A DNA stretch of 64,000 nt, from NCBI RefSeq assembly GCF_002224245.2, contig NZ_NKHK02000008.1, positions 1 to 64,000 on the forward strand, given 5' to 3'. Source of the stretch: Moraxella sp. VT-16-12. GTDB taxonomy: Bacteria > Pseudomonadota > Gammaproteobacteria > Pseudomonadales > Moraxellaceae. Numbering within the stretch: the stretch's first letter is position 1; each line of letters opens with the position of its first letter. This document shows, one piece after another, positions 21,261-32,165 of this stretch. Under the pieces are notes generated by a model that worked only from the letters and a program-made list of their open reading frames with translations, made no database searches and was not told the origin of the DNA. The translations under genes were made by a program, and so were the position numbers.

Positions 21261-21363
21261 CAAAGCAGGGCGGGTCGCTTGATAAAAGCCTAACCATTAT
21301 AAGCGAAAAATCACAAAATGCAAGTATTTTATATTGATGACTTTTCGCCAATCCTATTTGGAA

Positions 21364-22065
21364 TTATTTGTTGGCACGATGTGGTACAGGGTCAATAGCA
21401 ATACCAGGACCCATGGTGCTAGATAGCGTAATCTTCTTGATATAAATGCCCTTAGAAGTTGCTGGCTTAGCACGTTTTAGGTCATTAAGCAAAGCTGTGG
21501 CGTTTTGCTCAATTTGCTCGCCTGTAAAGCCCACTTGACCGATAGACGCATGAATAATACCTGCTTTATCAACACGGTACTGAGCCTGACCTGCCTTGGT
21601 GTTTTTTACCGCAGTTGCCACATCGGCAGTTACCGTACCAACTTTTGGGTTTGGCATAAGACCACGTGGACCTAAGATGGTACCCAACTGACCAACCACA
21701 CGCATGGCATCAGGAGAAGCAATCACCACATCAAAGTCTAAATTACCTGCTTTAATGCTCTCGGCAAGGTCTTCAAAGCCCACCACATCAGCACCAGCTT
21801 CTTTGGCAGCCTCAGCGGCCGCACCTTGGGCAAATACTGCCACACGCTTGGTTTTACCAGTACCAGCAGGTAGATTGGTCGCACCACGAACCACTTGGTC
21901 TGATTTACGTGGGTCAACACCCAAATTAATGGCAATGTCAATAGATTCTTTGAATTTGGCAGGTGGCAAGCTGTTTAAAATTGCTACTGCTTCTTCAATG
22001 GTGTATAGTTTACTGTTATCAACTTGCTCGTTGATAAGTTTTTGGCGTTTAGTTAGCTTAGCCAT
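21364..22065 (-). CDS. rplA: 50S ribosomal protein L1
   Basis: This 233-aa protein forms the L1 stalk at the E site and represses L11-L1 translation. [11 protein letters not shown] at the start, the family signature [13 protein letters not shown] (about residues 131-143) and the C-terminal GPGIAID are present. The start overlaps the rplK stop codon by one base (rplK ends at 22065 on the same strand), showing tight translational coupling. Confidence 0.98.
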   Translation of the reverse strand: MAKLTKRQKLINEQVDNSKLYTIEEAVAILNSLPPAKFKESIDIAINLGVDPRKSDQVVRGATNLPAGTGKTKRVAVFAQGAAAEAAKEAGADVVGFEDLAESIKAGNLDFDVVIASPDAMRVVGQLGTILGPRGLMPNPKVGTVTADVATAVKNTKAGQAQYRVDKAGIIHASIGQVGFTGEQIEQNATALLNDLKRAKPATSKGIYIKKITLSSTMGPGIAIDPVPHRANK

Positions 22066-22496
22066 TATACACCCTCCACATTGATACCCATTGAGCGAGC
22101 AGTACCTGCGATGGTACGAACAGCTGCTTCTAGGTCAGCACCTGTCAAATCTGCTTCTTTGGTTTTGGCAATTTCTTCTAGTTGAGCACGAGTAACTGTA
22201 CCCACTTTGTTTTTGTTTGGCACACTAGAACCCTTAGCAATACCTGCCGCTTTGCGTAGCAATACCGCCGCAGGTGGCGACTTCATGATGAAGGTGAATG
22301 ATTTATCACTAAATACGGTAATGACCACAGGCACAGGTAAACCTGGTTCCATATTAGCAGATGCGGCATTAAATTCTTTACAAAATGCCATGATATTCAC
22401 ACCTTTTTGACCCAAAGCAGGTCCAATTGGTGGTGAAGGGTTTGCTTTGCCAGCAGGCACTTGTAGCTTGATGTAGCCATCAATCTTCTTTGCCAT
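22065..22496 (-). CDS. rplK: 50S ribosomal protein L11
   Basis: This 143-aa protein of the GTPase-associated centre binds 23S rRNA around position 1067. The N-terminal [26 protein letters not shown] and the C-terminal [12 protein letters not shown] signatures are complete. It is first in the rplKAJL transcript and is preceded by a consensus promoter in the 3' end of nusG. Confidence 0.99.
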   Translation of the reverse strand: MAKKIDGYIKLQVPAGKANPSPPIGPALGQKGVNIMAFCKEFNAASANMEPGLPVPVVITVFSDKSFTFIMKSPPAAVLLRKAAGIAKGSSVPNKNKVGTVTRAQLEEIAKTKEADLTGADLEAAVRTIAGTARSMGINVEGV

Positions 22497-22587
22497 GATA
22501 TCTCTCCGATGGTGGGTAAAACGCTAAAATAGCTCCCCAATTAACACAATAAACGCTCCAAACCATGCTTGGAGCTAAAAATGGCAT

Positions 22588-22616
22588 ATTATACACCGTT
22601 TAGATGGTTTTTTCAA
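22588..22616 (-). promoter_or_regulatory. Strong promoter for rplKAJL-rpoBC inside the 3' end of nusG
   Basis: On the minus strand TTGAAA (22611-22616) and TATAAT (22588-22593) are separated by exactly 17 bp. The -35 box overlaps the last nusG codons (nusG ends at 22600). E. coli has a promoter at the equivalent place before rplK. Confidence 0.85.
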
Positions 22617-23130
22617 CCTTGTTAAATTCAAGCTCTACTTCGGTAGGACGACTAAATACGCTCACCGTCAAAGTCAGTTTAGATTTATCATAATCCACTT
22701 TTTTGACTTCACCTTTAAAGTCAGTGAATGGCCCATCAATAATAAGCACTTCTTCGCCTGGCTCAAACATTGTCTTAGGACGTGGTGCTTCATTGCCTTT
22801 ATTGATACGATTTAAAATGCGGTCAGCTTCTGCTTTTGTGATGGGGGCAGGCTGGTCTTTTGTGCCACCAATAAAGCCTGAAATATTTGGGCAATCTTTC
22901 ACAACGTGCCAAGTATCTTCACGCATTTCCATCTCAATCATGACATAGCCTGGGAACAATTTGTGCTCTACCGTGCGTTTTTTGCCATCTTTCATCTCTA
23001 TGACTTCTTCGGTTGGCACCAATACATTGCCAAAATATTCGGTCAGCTCACTTCTTTTGATACGCTCAATTAAGGCACGTTGTACCTGTTTTTCATAACC
23101 AGAAAATGCCTGAATGATATACCAACGCAT
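22600..23130 (-). CDS. nusG: Transcription termination/antitermination factor NusG
   Basis: This 176-aa elongation factor binds RNA polymerase through its N-terminal NGN domain (MRWYIIQAFSGYE, GYVMIEMEM) and Rho or ribosomal S10 through the C-terminal KOW domain (about 125-176, GEEVLIIDGPFTDFKGEV). Length is close to E. coli (181 aa). It lies 39 bp after secE on the same strand, the classic secE-nusG pair. Confidence 0.98.
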   Translation of the reverse strand: MRWYIIQAFSGYEKQVQRALIERIKRSELTEYFGNVLVPTEEVIEMKDGKKRTVEHKLFPGYVMIEMEMREDTWHVVKDCPNISGFIGGTKDQPAPITKAEADRILNRINKGNEAPRPKTMFEPGEEVLIIDGPFTDFKGEVKKVDYDKSKLTLTVSVFSRPTEVELEFNKVEKTI

Positions 23131-23169
23131 GATGTATTCCTAAAATAGAAATGATTAAGATATGAAAAT

Positions 23170-23667
23170 CTAATTTAAAATAAAACCAAGTATATAATTA
23201 AAGAAGGTGTCAATCACCCAAATAAAAAATCCCACAATCACCATCACAACAAGCACTTGCCAAGTGTAACGAAACGTCTCTTCTTTGGTTGGCCATGTTA
23301 CACGGCGAAGCTCAATGCCTGCATCTTTTAACAAAGTCTTAAAAGCACGTCCTTGATGGGTAAAGACAAGACAAAGCAACGCAAATACCGCCAAGCCAAC
23401 CGTAATGGCAAACTGCGTGATTTCATTGCTGGCAGGCGCCCAATATTTTGGGAGATATTGAGAGATTAATGTGGAGCTAATCAGTGCCACAATCGCCAAA
23501 AACCACAGCACCATGTCCTTGACAGAGCGAGTTTTGGCAACTTCTACGACATTTTCTTCGGACACAACGACGGCTTGACGCTTATTTAGCATATCCTGAG
23601 CAACCGCTTTGGCATCTGCCAATTTGGTCTCTAAGCTGTCTTGCTTGGGGGTTTTATTGTCGCTCAT
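23170..23667 (-). CDS. secE: Preprotein translocase subunit SecE
   Basis: This 165-aa inner-membrane clamp of the SecY channel has three predicted transmembrane helices (about 52-71, 84-102, 135-158). The conserved amphipathic helix and hinge ELRRVTWPTKEE lies at 119-130. It carries a hydrophilic N-terminal extension of about 50 residues and is longer than E. coli SecE (127 aa). The frame is open from a TTG at 23685, but the ATG at 23667 (MSDNKTPKQ) is the better start. It follows tRNA-Trp and precedes nusG. Confidence 0.95.
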   Translation of the reverse strand: MSDNKTPKQDSLETKLADAKAVAQDMLNKRQAVVVSEENVVEVAKTRSVKDMVLWFLAIVALISSTLISQYLPKYWAPASNEITQFAITVGLAVFALLCLVFTHQGRAFKTLLKDAGIELRRVTWPTKEETFRYTWQVLVVMVIVGFFIWVIDTFFNYILGFILN

Positions 23668-23737
23668 GCAAAAAATGCCTTGCAATAATCAATCGGCTAT
23701 CAATTAAAATGATGAATGATATGGAAAATATAGAAGA

Positions 23738-23813
23738 TGGCAGGCGACGAGGGACTCGAACCCCCAACCTGCGGATTTGGAGTCCGCTGCTCTACCAATT
23801 GAGCCAGTCGCCT
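23738..23813 (-). tRNA. tRNA-Trp (anticodon CCA)
   Basis: A 76-nt cloverleaf with encoded CCA end. The 5' AGGCGAC pairs with the 3' GTCGCCT. The D-loop is CTCAATTGGTAGAG, the anticodon loop in GACTCCAAATCC reads CCA, and the T-arm is GGGGGTTCGAGTCCC. It is upstream of secE, as in many gammaproteobacteria, and probably processed from the secE-nusG transcript. Confidence 0.98.
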
Positions 23814-23832
23814 AAGGGTGCTAAGGACTGCT

Positions 23833-23860
23833 ATTATATACATATTTTTAAACTTTGCAA
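23833..23860 (-). promoter_or_regulatory. Promoter for tRNA-Trp-secE-nusG
   Basis: On the minus strand TTGCAA (23855-23860) and TATAAT (23833-23838) are separated by 16 bp, about 20 bp upstream of the tRNA-Trp 5' end. Confidence 0.75.
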
Positions 23861-23895
23861 GTAATTTTTTATTATTGATACGAAAATCTTAAAAG

Positions 23896-24798
23896 TTATT
23901 TATTTTTTGGCTTGAAAGACCCCAAATAAATTGCAAACATCACCAAAAATGCCCCACCCCATTGCATGACATTTATCATTTTATCAAGCCAAAAATAATC
24001 AATCAATAATGCCGCCACAGGTTCGGACAGCAGCAAAAGTCCTGTCAAAGATAGGGCAATTTTTGGGATAGAATAAGCAATCAGCCCCCACGCCATGCAC
24101 TGCATGACCGCCCCATACACCAACACCCAGCCCCACTGAGTCAGTGTTGCAGGTGCAAGTTTATCCCCATCAAACATCAGCATCAATGGCAACAGCAAAA
24201 CCGCACCGCCCACTCCCACAAGACTCATCATGGGGAAAATTGGTACGTCTGCCACTTCATGTGTTTTTCGCACAAAAGACATGGACACCGCCAAAAACGC
24301 CCCTGATAAAATCCCAGACACAAAGCCCCACACCGCCAAAGAATTGTGTGTCAATTCAGGACTTGCTATCAGCCCCACACCAACAGAGGCAAGTGCAAGG
24401 CTAACAAGTTGTATTTTACTTTGTTTTTCGCCGAACCAAACAAATGCAATCAACGCCAAAAAGAAAATTTGTAAACTGTTTAATAAAGTAGAAATGCCCG
24501 GTCCTACTGCATAAATGCTTTCATGCCATAATGCCAAATCCAACCCCAACGCACCGCCTGAGATGAGTGCAAACACGATGGCACGACCAGAAGTTGGGAA
24601 TTTTTGATGAAATATTTTTGCAAGCATCACAAAAATCAGCGTTGAGATTGCCAGTCGCCAAAACGCCATGGCATACGCACCTACGCCATCTACATGAGCC
24701 ACTATCAAACTACCAAGCCCAAACAGCACACAGCCTAGCACCAAGCCTATCATAGAAATCAGCTCAGATGATGTATGTTTGATTTTGGTAGCTGACAT
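23896..24798 (-). CDS. EamA/DMT-family transporter
   Basis: This 300-aa inner-membrane protein has ten predicted hydrophobic segments arranged as two five-helix EamA repeats. The first repeat contains AYAMAFWRLAISTLIF and the second ends with LLLLSEPVAALLIDYFWLDK, the usual EamA features. Such drug/metabolite transporters export amino acids, sugars or toxic metabolites; the substrate cannot be told. It lies upstream of tRNA-Trp on the same strand, but the tRNA has its own promoter. Confidence 0.85.
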   Translation of the reverse strand: MSATKIKHTSSELISMIGLVLGCVLFGLGSLIVAHVDGVGAYAMAFWRLAISTLIFVMLAKIFHQKFPTSGRAIVFALISGGALGLDLALWHESIYAVGPGISTLLNSLQIFFLALIAFVWFGEKQSKIQLVSLALASVGVGLIASPELTHNSLAVWGFVSGILSGAFLAVSMSFVRKTHEVADVPIFPMMSLVGVGGAVLLLPLMLMFDGDKLAPATLTQWGWVLVYGAVMQCMAWGLIAYSIPKIALSLTGLLLLSEPVAALLIDYFWLDKMINVMQWGGAFLVMFAIYLGSFKPKNK

Positions 24799-24917
24799 TG
24801 ATTACTCCTAAAATTTGCCAAAAATAACCAAAAATAAATCATAATTTTATGGTAAAAGGTTGTGTTATAATGTTTTGAGTATCTTTGTTATCATCATGCC
24901 AAACTTAGGGAGTTATT

Positions 24918-25394
24918 ATGAAAAGTATTTATGTCATTGTGACCACTTTGCTTATCAGTGCCTGCACCGCCACACCAGACATCGCCAATCCTGCACCTAC
25001 CGCCATATCCGCCACCCCAAAAACCACCCATCTGGTTAGCAATTATGACTTTACCACAACGGTAAATCGCCTAAAATCCACCATTGAAAGCAAAGGCATG
25101 ACCATCTTTGCCACCATTGACCACACCCAAGCCGCCAAGGACCACGGTCTCAATATGCAACCTGCTACCGTTTTGATTTTTGGCAACCCCAAAGTTGGCA
25201 CGCCTTTGATGGTAAAAGACCCAAGTTTTGCCTTACAATTGCCCTTAAAGGTACTTATCACTCAAACCAATGGGCAAGTACAAGTGATTTATACTCCTGC
25301 TGACACGCTCATCAAAGGCAGTCAAATCACACCCACGGAAGTTGCCACAACGCTTGCCAACGCCGAAAAGCTGATACAAGCCACCATCAAATAA
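24918..25394 (+). CDS. DUF302 domain lipoprotein
   Basis: This 158-aa predicted lipoprotein has lipobox LISAC (Cys16). The mature part matches the DUF302 fold (about residues 37-150): VNRLKSTIESKGMTIFATIDHTQAAKDHGLNM then TVLIFGNPKVGTPLM and LPLKVLI. DUF302 proteins are small and widely distributed, with no settled biochemical role. A ribosome-binding site TAGGGAG precedes the ATG and a terminator follows directly, so it is a single-gene unit convergent with ligA. Confidence 0.85.
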   Translation: MKSIYVIVTTLLISACTATPDIANPAPTAISATPKTTHLVSNYDFTTTVNRLKSTIESKGMTIFATIDHTQAAKDHGLNMQPATVLIFGNPKVGTPLMVKDPSFALQLPLKVLITQTNGQVQVIYTPADTLIKGSQITPTEVATTLANAEKLIQATIK

Positions 25395-25402
25395 GCTGCA
25401 AC

Positions 25403-25429
25403 AATAAGCCCCATCAGTTAGGGCTTATT
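25403..25429 (+). terminator. Terminator of the DUF302 lipoprotein gene
   Basis: AATAAGCCC (25403-25411) pairs with GGGCTTATT (25421-25429), followed by T-rich sequence. It starts 8 bp after the stop codon. Confidence 0.85.
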
Positions 25430-25451
25430 TTATGAATTTATGAACAATTTG

Positions 25452-27494
<2,043 letters not shown>

Positions 27495-27520
27495 CTACAA
27501 CATAAAATTTAAGGGTTAAA

Positions 27521-27541
27521 AAACCGCCTAAACGACGGTTT
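27521..27541 (-). terminator. Terminator after zipA
   Basis: On the minus strand AAACCGTC and GGCGGTTT form an 8-bp stem with a 5-nt loop, followed by six T. It separates zipA from ligA. Confidence 0.75.
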
Positions 27542-27564
27542 GACATTTATCTTATTTGCTTAGT

Positions 27565-28386
27565 TTATTGATAATTTTGTACTTGCAAACGCAATTTTTC
27601 AAAATAAGCATCATCAAAAATATAGCCTTCTTCATCATGAATATCGGCATTTAAATCCTTAGCAATCAGGCGAGCGGTTGCCACCATCGTGTTATAGCCA
27701 CGCAAAGCGTGTGGGTGTGGCAATGACAAAAATAGCGACAATCCCCTAAATCGCTGGTCGGTTAGCGTATTTAAATCAAAATCTTGCACGCCATCACGCC
27801 CAATGCCAAGCATACTAAACCACAAATCCCCTGAGCCGTCTTCATGTTCATAGCGATGATACATATTCATCACGCCATATTTTAGCCCATAGATACGAGC
27901 GATTTCTAGCACTTCTCTGCCTGATAAACCAATGGCATTATGGCGAGGGCTGATAAGTAGTGTAACAGCATCTTTGGCATTTAAGAGTGGGTCGTTATTT
28001 TGGTCAAAATTCTTTTGTTTGTCCAAATGACGGTCAAGCAATGGCGAATTTTGAGTAAATTCGTTACTCATATGCACCAAGTTTTCTTTACTTTTGGGTG
28101 TATCTTTGGCTTCATCGTCTTTAGGCAACTCCATCTGACTGACCGCCATTGCCAAATTTGACAAAGCATCAGGTTCTTCGGTCTTTTGGGTGGGAGTGTC
28201 TGACGCTACTGGCGTCTCCTGCGTCGCTCGTTGGTCTCTGGGTAAAATCGGTAATTCGTCCTTGTATTCTAAAAACTTATCATCACCCTTATAAGTTTTG
28301 GAGCGTAGCATTTGTATGATAAAAAACATACCCACCAACATCACCAAAACAATCAGGACAATAATCAACGTATCTATCATGCCCAA
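27565..28386 (-). CDS. zipA: Cell division protein ZipA
   Basis: This 273-aa essential divisome protein tethers FtsZ to the membrane. It has the typical plan: an N-terminal transmembrane helix (about 4-24, LIIVLIVLVMLVGMFFIIQML), a charged linker rich in Pro, Thr, Asp and Glu, and a C-terminal FtsZ-binding domain (about 140-270) with ISPRHNAIGLSGREVLEIARIYGLKYG and MYHRYE. Gene order zipA-ligA supports the call. Confidence 0.92.
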   Translation of the reverse strand: MGMIDTLIIVLIVLVMLVGMFFIIQMLRSKTYKGDDKFLEYKDELPILPRDQRATQETPVASDTPTQKTEEPDALSNLAMAVSQMELPKDDEAKDTPKSKENLVHMSNEFTQNSPLLDRHLDKQKNFDQNNDPLLNAKDAVTLLISPRHNAIGLSGREVLEIARIYGLKYGVMNMYHRYEHEDGSGDLWFSMLGIGRDGVQDFDLNTLTDQRFRGLSLFLSLPHPHALRGYNTMVATARLIAKDLNADIHDEEGYIFDDAYFEKLRLQVQNYQ

Positions 28387-28476
28387 TACTCTACTTTTAA
28401 TCTAACTCAAATTGCTAATAGTGTAACACGCTCACATGATTTCGTCATCTACCAATTTAGAAATTTCATGCCAAAA

Positions 28477-29439
28477 TCACAAATACCGCCCCACCATCTG
28501 TGCCATCAGCTCAATATGCAGCTCATCGCTATTGAGTGCAGGGATATATTGATAGGATTTGCCACCTGCATTCATAAAATTATCACGATTTTCTACCGCC
28601 AGCTCTTCTAGTGTCTCCAAGCAGTCTGCTGAAAAAGCAGGGCTTAACACCTGCACAGACACGCCTTGACTGCCCCATTCGCTAAGCAGTTCATCAGTAT
28701 AGGGTTTTAACCACTCCTGAGCCCCAAAACGAGACTGGAAACTTATCGCCCATTCATGTGTGCCAAGCCCAAGCTCACTGGCAACCAACACCGCCGTTTT
28801 GCGACATTGCTCAGCATAAGGGTCGCCTTTATCAGCATAGGGCTTAGGAATGCCATGAAAACTCATCAAAAGACGGTCAGCTTGTCCATGCTGTGCCCAA
28901 AAATTACGAATGCTTTGTGCCAATGCCTTGATGTATAAAGGGTGGTCATGATAATCACGCACAAACTGCACCGCAGGCATATTGCGTTTACTCATACAAT
29001 ACTGAGCCACTTTATCAAACACCGCCCCTGTGGTCGTGGCAGAGTACTGTGGATATAATGAAAAAATAATCAAATCATCATAGCCTTTATCTTGTAGCTG
29101 CTGCATGACATCTTTGATGTTTGGGTTGCCATAGGTGGTGGCAGGAAACACAGCGACAGGCTTGCCATCATGGGCAAGTTTTTCTTGCAATAAAACCGCT
29201 TGCTTTTTTAAAATCGCCAAAAGCGGTGAGCCGTCTTGTGTCCACACGCTTTGATAAGCATGAGCAACACGCTTAGGGCGAGTGGTCAGCACAAATAAGT
29301 TTAGGATAATTTGCCAAATAAAAGGTGGGATTTCAATCACCCGAGTATCAGACAAAAACTCACGCAAATAACGGCGAACACCTGCGGGTGTAGGCTCATC
29401 TGGCGTACCCAAATTAACAAGAATGACGGCAGTTTTCAT
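28477..29439 (-). CDS. hemH: Ferrochelatase
   Basis: This 320-aa enzyme inserts Fe(II) into protoporphyrin IX, the last step of haem synthesis. The N-terminal VNLGTPDEPT, the catalytic-histidine segment LMSFHGIP (about 192-199) and the acidic EFLSDTRVIEIP are present, as is SFQSRFGAQEWLKPYT near the C-terminal end. Length fits the family. It is 90 bp upstream of zipA on the same strand. Confidence 0.97.
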   Translation of the reverse strand: MKTAVILVNLGTPDEPTPAGVRRYLREFLSDTRVIEIPPFIWQIILNLFVLTTRPKRVAHAYQSVWTQDGSPLLAILKKQAVLLQEKLAHDGKPVAVFPATTYGNPNIKDVMQQLQDKGYDDLIIFSLYPQYSATTTGAVFDKVAQYCMSKRNMPAVQFVRDYHDHPLYIKALAQSIRNFWAQHGQADRLLMSFHGIPKPYADKGDPYAEQCRKTAVLVASELGLGTHEWAISFQSRFGAQEWLKPYTDELLSEWGSQGVSVQVLSPAFSADCLETLEELAVENRDNFMNAGGKSYQYIPALNSDELHIELMAQMVGRYL

Positions 29440-29596
29440 GGTTGGTTATCATTTACTAAAAATGGTTTAGTTTAGCATTTTTTGGCAAAAATAACAGTTG
29501 ATTTATAAAAATTTCATGATAAGTCATACAGGTTATCGCAAGTTTTGCCATTGATGACAATAAAAACACCCTTGGTGCACTTAAACACAAATGTCA

Positions 29597-29625
29597 TTGA
29601 ATTTATCAAAACGCTTACATACAAT
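29597..29625 (+). promoter_or_regulatory. Candidate promoter for the zinc-ribbon membrane protein
   Basis: TTGAAT (29597-29602) and TACAAT (29620-29625) are spaced 17 bp, about 54 bp upstream of the ATG at 29679, which has an AAGGAG ribosome-binding site. Confidence 0.55.
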
Positions 29626-29678
29626 AAACACACGAAATTGCCCCATTATGTTAAAAGTCCTGATACCAAGGAGCGACC

Positions 29679-30761
29679 ATGTCAAAAGTGCAGTTCCAAA
29701 AATCCAAACCCACATCAACCAATCGCCAACCTGAAAAGTGGTTTCGCCTATTTTTGTGGTTTGTGGCGGTGATTTTTGCCAGTTTTTTGATTGGGTTGGG
29801 TAGCAAACTGGTCGCTGATTTGCCTTATATCAGTACTGAGTATGTGCAGATTGCCGATTTTGTGGCTGACCGCCCATCTTATGACAAACTGCAAGATGAT
29901 TTAAAAGTTGCCGAGCGACAAGAACAAGACATCACCCACGAATGGGAACAAAAAAATCATGAGCTGTCAGAGCAACGCACTTTTAACCAAAACGCCCGTG
30001 AGACTTTTGATAATTGGCTTGCCACTCGCTCTGTTACTGAACAATCCGACCAAAACCCCGAAGTCATCAAACGCACCAAAGAGCTAGATGAGCTCAAACA
30101 AAAAGAACAAACCCTACAAAATGAGCTGTCCGCCATTGATAAACGTCAGCTAGACAGACGTCAAGCCGTAGAAAACATACGCACCAAAATAGATGACATG
30201 GAAGAAATGGCTCGCACAGATTATGATAAATATCTAAAAAAACAAGAATTACAAGTATTTATCTATCGGTTACTCATCACCTTGCCCCTGCTGATTTTAG
30301 CGTGGTATTTGTTTAGACGTTATCGCCATTCAAATGCTTGGCCGTTTGTGTGGGGCTTTGTATTTTTTGCGGTGTTTGTGTTTTTTGTGGAGCTGGTGCC
30401 ATATTTGCCAAACTATGGCGGTTATGTGCGTTATGCGGTGGGGATTTTGATGACGGTGCTGATTGGGCGTTATGGCATCATCGCCATGAACACCTACCTA
30501 CAAAAAAAGCGTGAAGAAGAAGCCCTATCCACCACCGAACGCCAATCACAGATGAATTATGACCAAGCCCAAAGCAAAATCGCCAAAAGCATCTGTCCTA
30601 GCTGTGAGCGTGGGTTGGATTTTAACAATCCTGATTTGGACTTTTGTCCGCATTGTGGCATACATTTGTTTGAGTATTGCACCAACTGCACCACTCGCAA
30701 AAGCACCTTTAATCACTATTGTTTTAAATGTGGAGAAAGCGGCACGGACTCTTTGGGCTAG
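29679..30761 (+). CDS. Membrane protein with coiled coil and two C-terminal zinc ribbons
   Basis: This 360-aa protein has one N-terminal transmembrane helix (about 21-41), a long charged coiled coil (about 62-188), three further hydrophobic segments (about 192-211, 221-241, 249-269) and a soluble C-terminus. The C-terminus holds four CxxC pairs (C306/C309, C323/C326, C334/C337, C348/C351), enough for two zinc ribbons. The coiled coil would lie between helices 1 and 2, probably in the periplasm, with the ribbons in the cytoplasm. No known family was recognised. It has its own promoter and an AAGGAG ribosome-binding site. Confidence 0.75.
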   Translation: MSKVQFQKSKPTSTNRQPEKWFRLFLWFVAVIFASFLIGLGSKLVADLPYISTEYVQIADFVADRPSYDKLQDDLKVAERQEQDITHEWEQKNHELSEQRTFNQNARETFDNWLATRSVTEQSDQNPEVIKRTKELDELKQKEQTLQNELSAIDKRQLDRRQAVENIRTKIDDMEEMARTDYDKYLKKQELQVFIYRLLITLPLLILAWYLFRRYRHSNAWPFVWGFVFFAVFVFFVELVPYLPNYGGYVRYAVGILMTVLIGRYGIIAMNTYLQKKREEEALSTTERQSQMNYDQAQSKIAKSICPSCERGLDFNNPDLDFCPHCGIHLFEYCTNCTTRKSTFNHYCFKCGESGTDSLG

Positions 30762-30940
30762 TTTACTGGCACTTTAATTAGCTTAGCCAATCGCCATTTG
30801 ACAAACCACAATCTTGGCAGGCGTGTTTGATGCGCCTGTCAAATTAGGCAAAAACGGCGATGGCTGTGGTGCAAAAGAGTGCTTGAAGTTGGCGAAAAAT
30901 TATTCTATGATATGATTTTTACAAATTCTAAGGAACACCC

Positions 30941-31678
30941 ATGTTCAGCTCACTTAAAAACGCCCTAGGACTTGACACTCTAAACGTACAGACCCACCTA
31001 AATCAAGAGAGCGTCATGGTTGGCACTACCCTAAAAGGCGTGGTCAGTATCACAGGTGTGGCAAATGACAAAACCGTCAATCATGTGGATTTGCATTTAT
31101 TAACCACTGCCGAACAAGACACCGATAATGGCGACATCAAACGTTCGCACACCTTAGGTTCAGTGCGTTTGGCTCATCAGCTTATCATACCTGCTAACGA
31201 CCAAATCACCCTACCTTTTGAGCTTGCTTTGTCTGCCGAAACACCCATTACCAATGTAGGCTATTCCCATCAAAACGGCACTCACTTATGGCTACATACA
31301 GACGTAGATGTCGCTCGCACCTTGGACAGCTCGGACAAAGACCCTGTCTATACCACGCCCACGCCCACAATGGCACGTTTTTTGGACGCCATGAACGGCT
31401 TAGGATTTAGACTTATCAAATCAGATGTGGAGCTAGGTTATCTAAACACCGCCTATGGTCGTTCAAGCTATGGTTGTTATCAAGAATTAGAATACGCAGG
31501 ACGTGGTTTTGGTTTAAACAGCGTAGAAGTGTCGTTTTTACCCATTGGTGAACAAACTCATGTGGTGCTTGAAATTGACCGTGCGTTTCGCTCAGACAGT
31601 TATGGTGTGATTAGTCTGACTGACAACATGAGCGTGGCAGATATGATGGCGTTGATTCGTCAAAGAGTAGGGATTTAA
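30941..31678 (+). CDS. Spo0M-like sporulation-control/arrestin-fold protein
   Basis: This 245-aa protein matches the SpoOM family, whose members have an arrestin-like beta-sandwich. Visible features are the N-terminal MFSSLKNALGLDTLNVQTHL, a GTTLKGVVSITG strand pair, LPFELALSAETPI, and a C-terminal ELEYAGRGFGLNSVEVSFLP followed by LEIDRAFRSDSYG. In Bacillus Spo0M affects sporulation and cell division; in a non-sporulating Gram-negative the role is unknown. An AAGGA ribosome-binding site precedes the ATG. It lies 34 bp before the first immunity-like gene on the same strand. Confidence 0.85.
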   Translation: MFSSLKNALGLDTLNVQTHLNQESVMVGTTLKGVVSITGVANDKTVNHVDLHLLTTAEQDTDNGDIKRSHTLGSVRLAHQLIIPANDQITLPFELALSAETPITNVGYSHQNGTHLWLHTDVDVARTLDSSDKDPVYTTPTPTMARFLDAMNGLGFRLIKSDVELGYLNTAYGRSSYGCYQELEYAGRGFGLNSVEVSFLPIGEQTHVVLEIDRAFRSDSYGVISLTDNMSVADMMALIRQRVGI

Positions 31679-31712
31679 CATTTGATAACAATCTAAGTCA
31701 TAAAGAACACAC

Positions 31713-32165
31713 ATGGCAAAGACGATGGTTGATACATTGGTGTTTAAGCCTTGGCAATCAGTTGGGGTTTTTAAATTTGATGATGATATTGCCAACTATC
31801 AAAATGAGCTTGCTGATTGGGTTTTTGAACCAATTGATGAGTACGGTTTAGAACATTATCATCTTAACGATGACAGTCGTATGATAAGCATTCGTCATGG
31901 CAAAATCGGCAGTATTTTTTGTTACGAAACACTGATTTATCAAGGGGTAAATTTAATTGGTTTGACCATTGATGAATTTAAAAACATCACTCAATCTGAT
32001 TATGTGGGTACGCCCGAAGAGATAGATTTTGAAGATGATGGTTATCCACAAGTCATTTATAACTTTGATGATATTGGGGCAAGAGTTTGGGTGAAGAAAG
32101 GCAAAATCGTAACCATCATCGTCGCAGGCAAAGACAGCTACTCTGACGAACCTGCTGACGACTAA
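31713..32165 (+). CDS. Small acidic immunity-like protein, copy 1
   Basis: This 150-aa acidic protein has no recognised domain. Its C-terminal half (from IFCYETL, about residue 69, to the end) is nearly identical to the gene 673 bp downstream, while the N-terminal half is only similar (PWxSVGxF at the start). Both copies are exactly 150 aa and end SYSDEPxDD. Tandem small acidic paralogues, one of which overlaps a toxin-like C-terminal tail, suggest immunity proteins of a polymorphic toxin system. That role is inference. A terminator hairpin follows. Confidence 0.7.
   Translation: MAKTMVDTLVFKPWQSVGVFKFDDDIANYQNELADWVFEPIDEYGLEHYHLNDDSRMISIRHGKIGSIFCYETLIYQGVNLIGLTIDEFKNITQSDYVGTPEEIDFEDDGYPQVIYNFDDIGARVWVKKGKIVTIIVAGKDSYSDEPADD

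Noticed and set aside
30809-30845. Inverted repeat GGCAGGCG/CGCCTGTC between the zinc-ribbon and Spo0M genes.
   Set aside because: No T run follows on either side; it is too weak to call a terminator.
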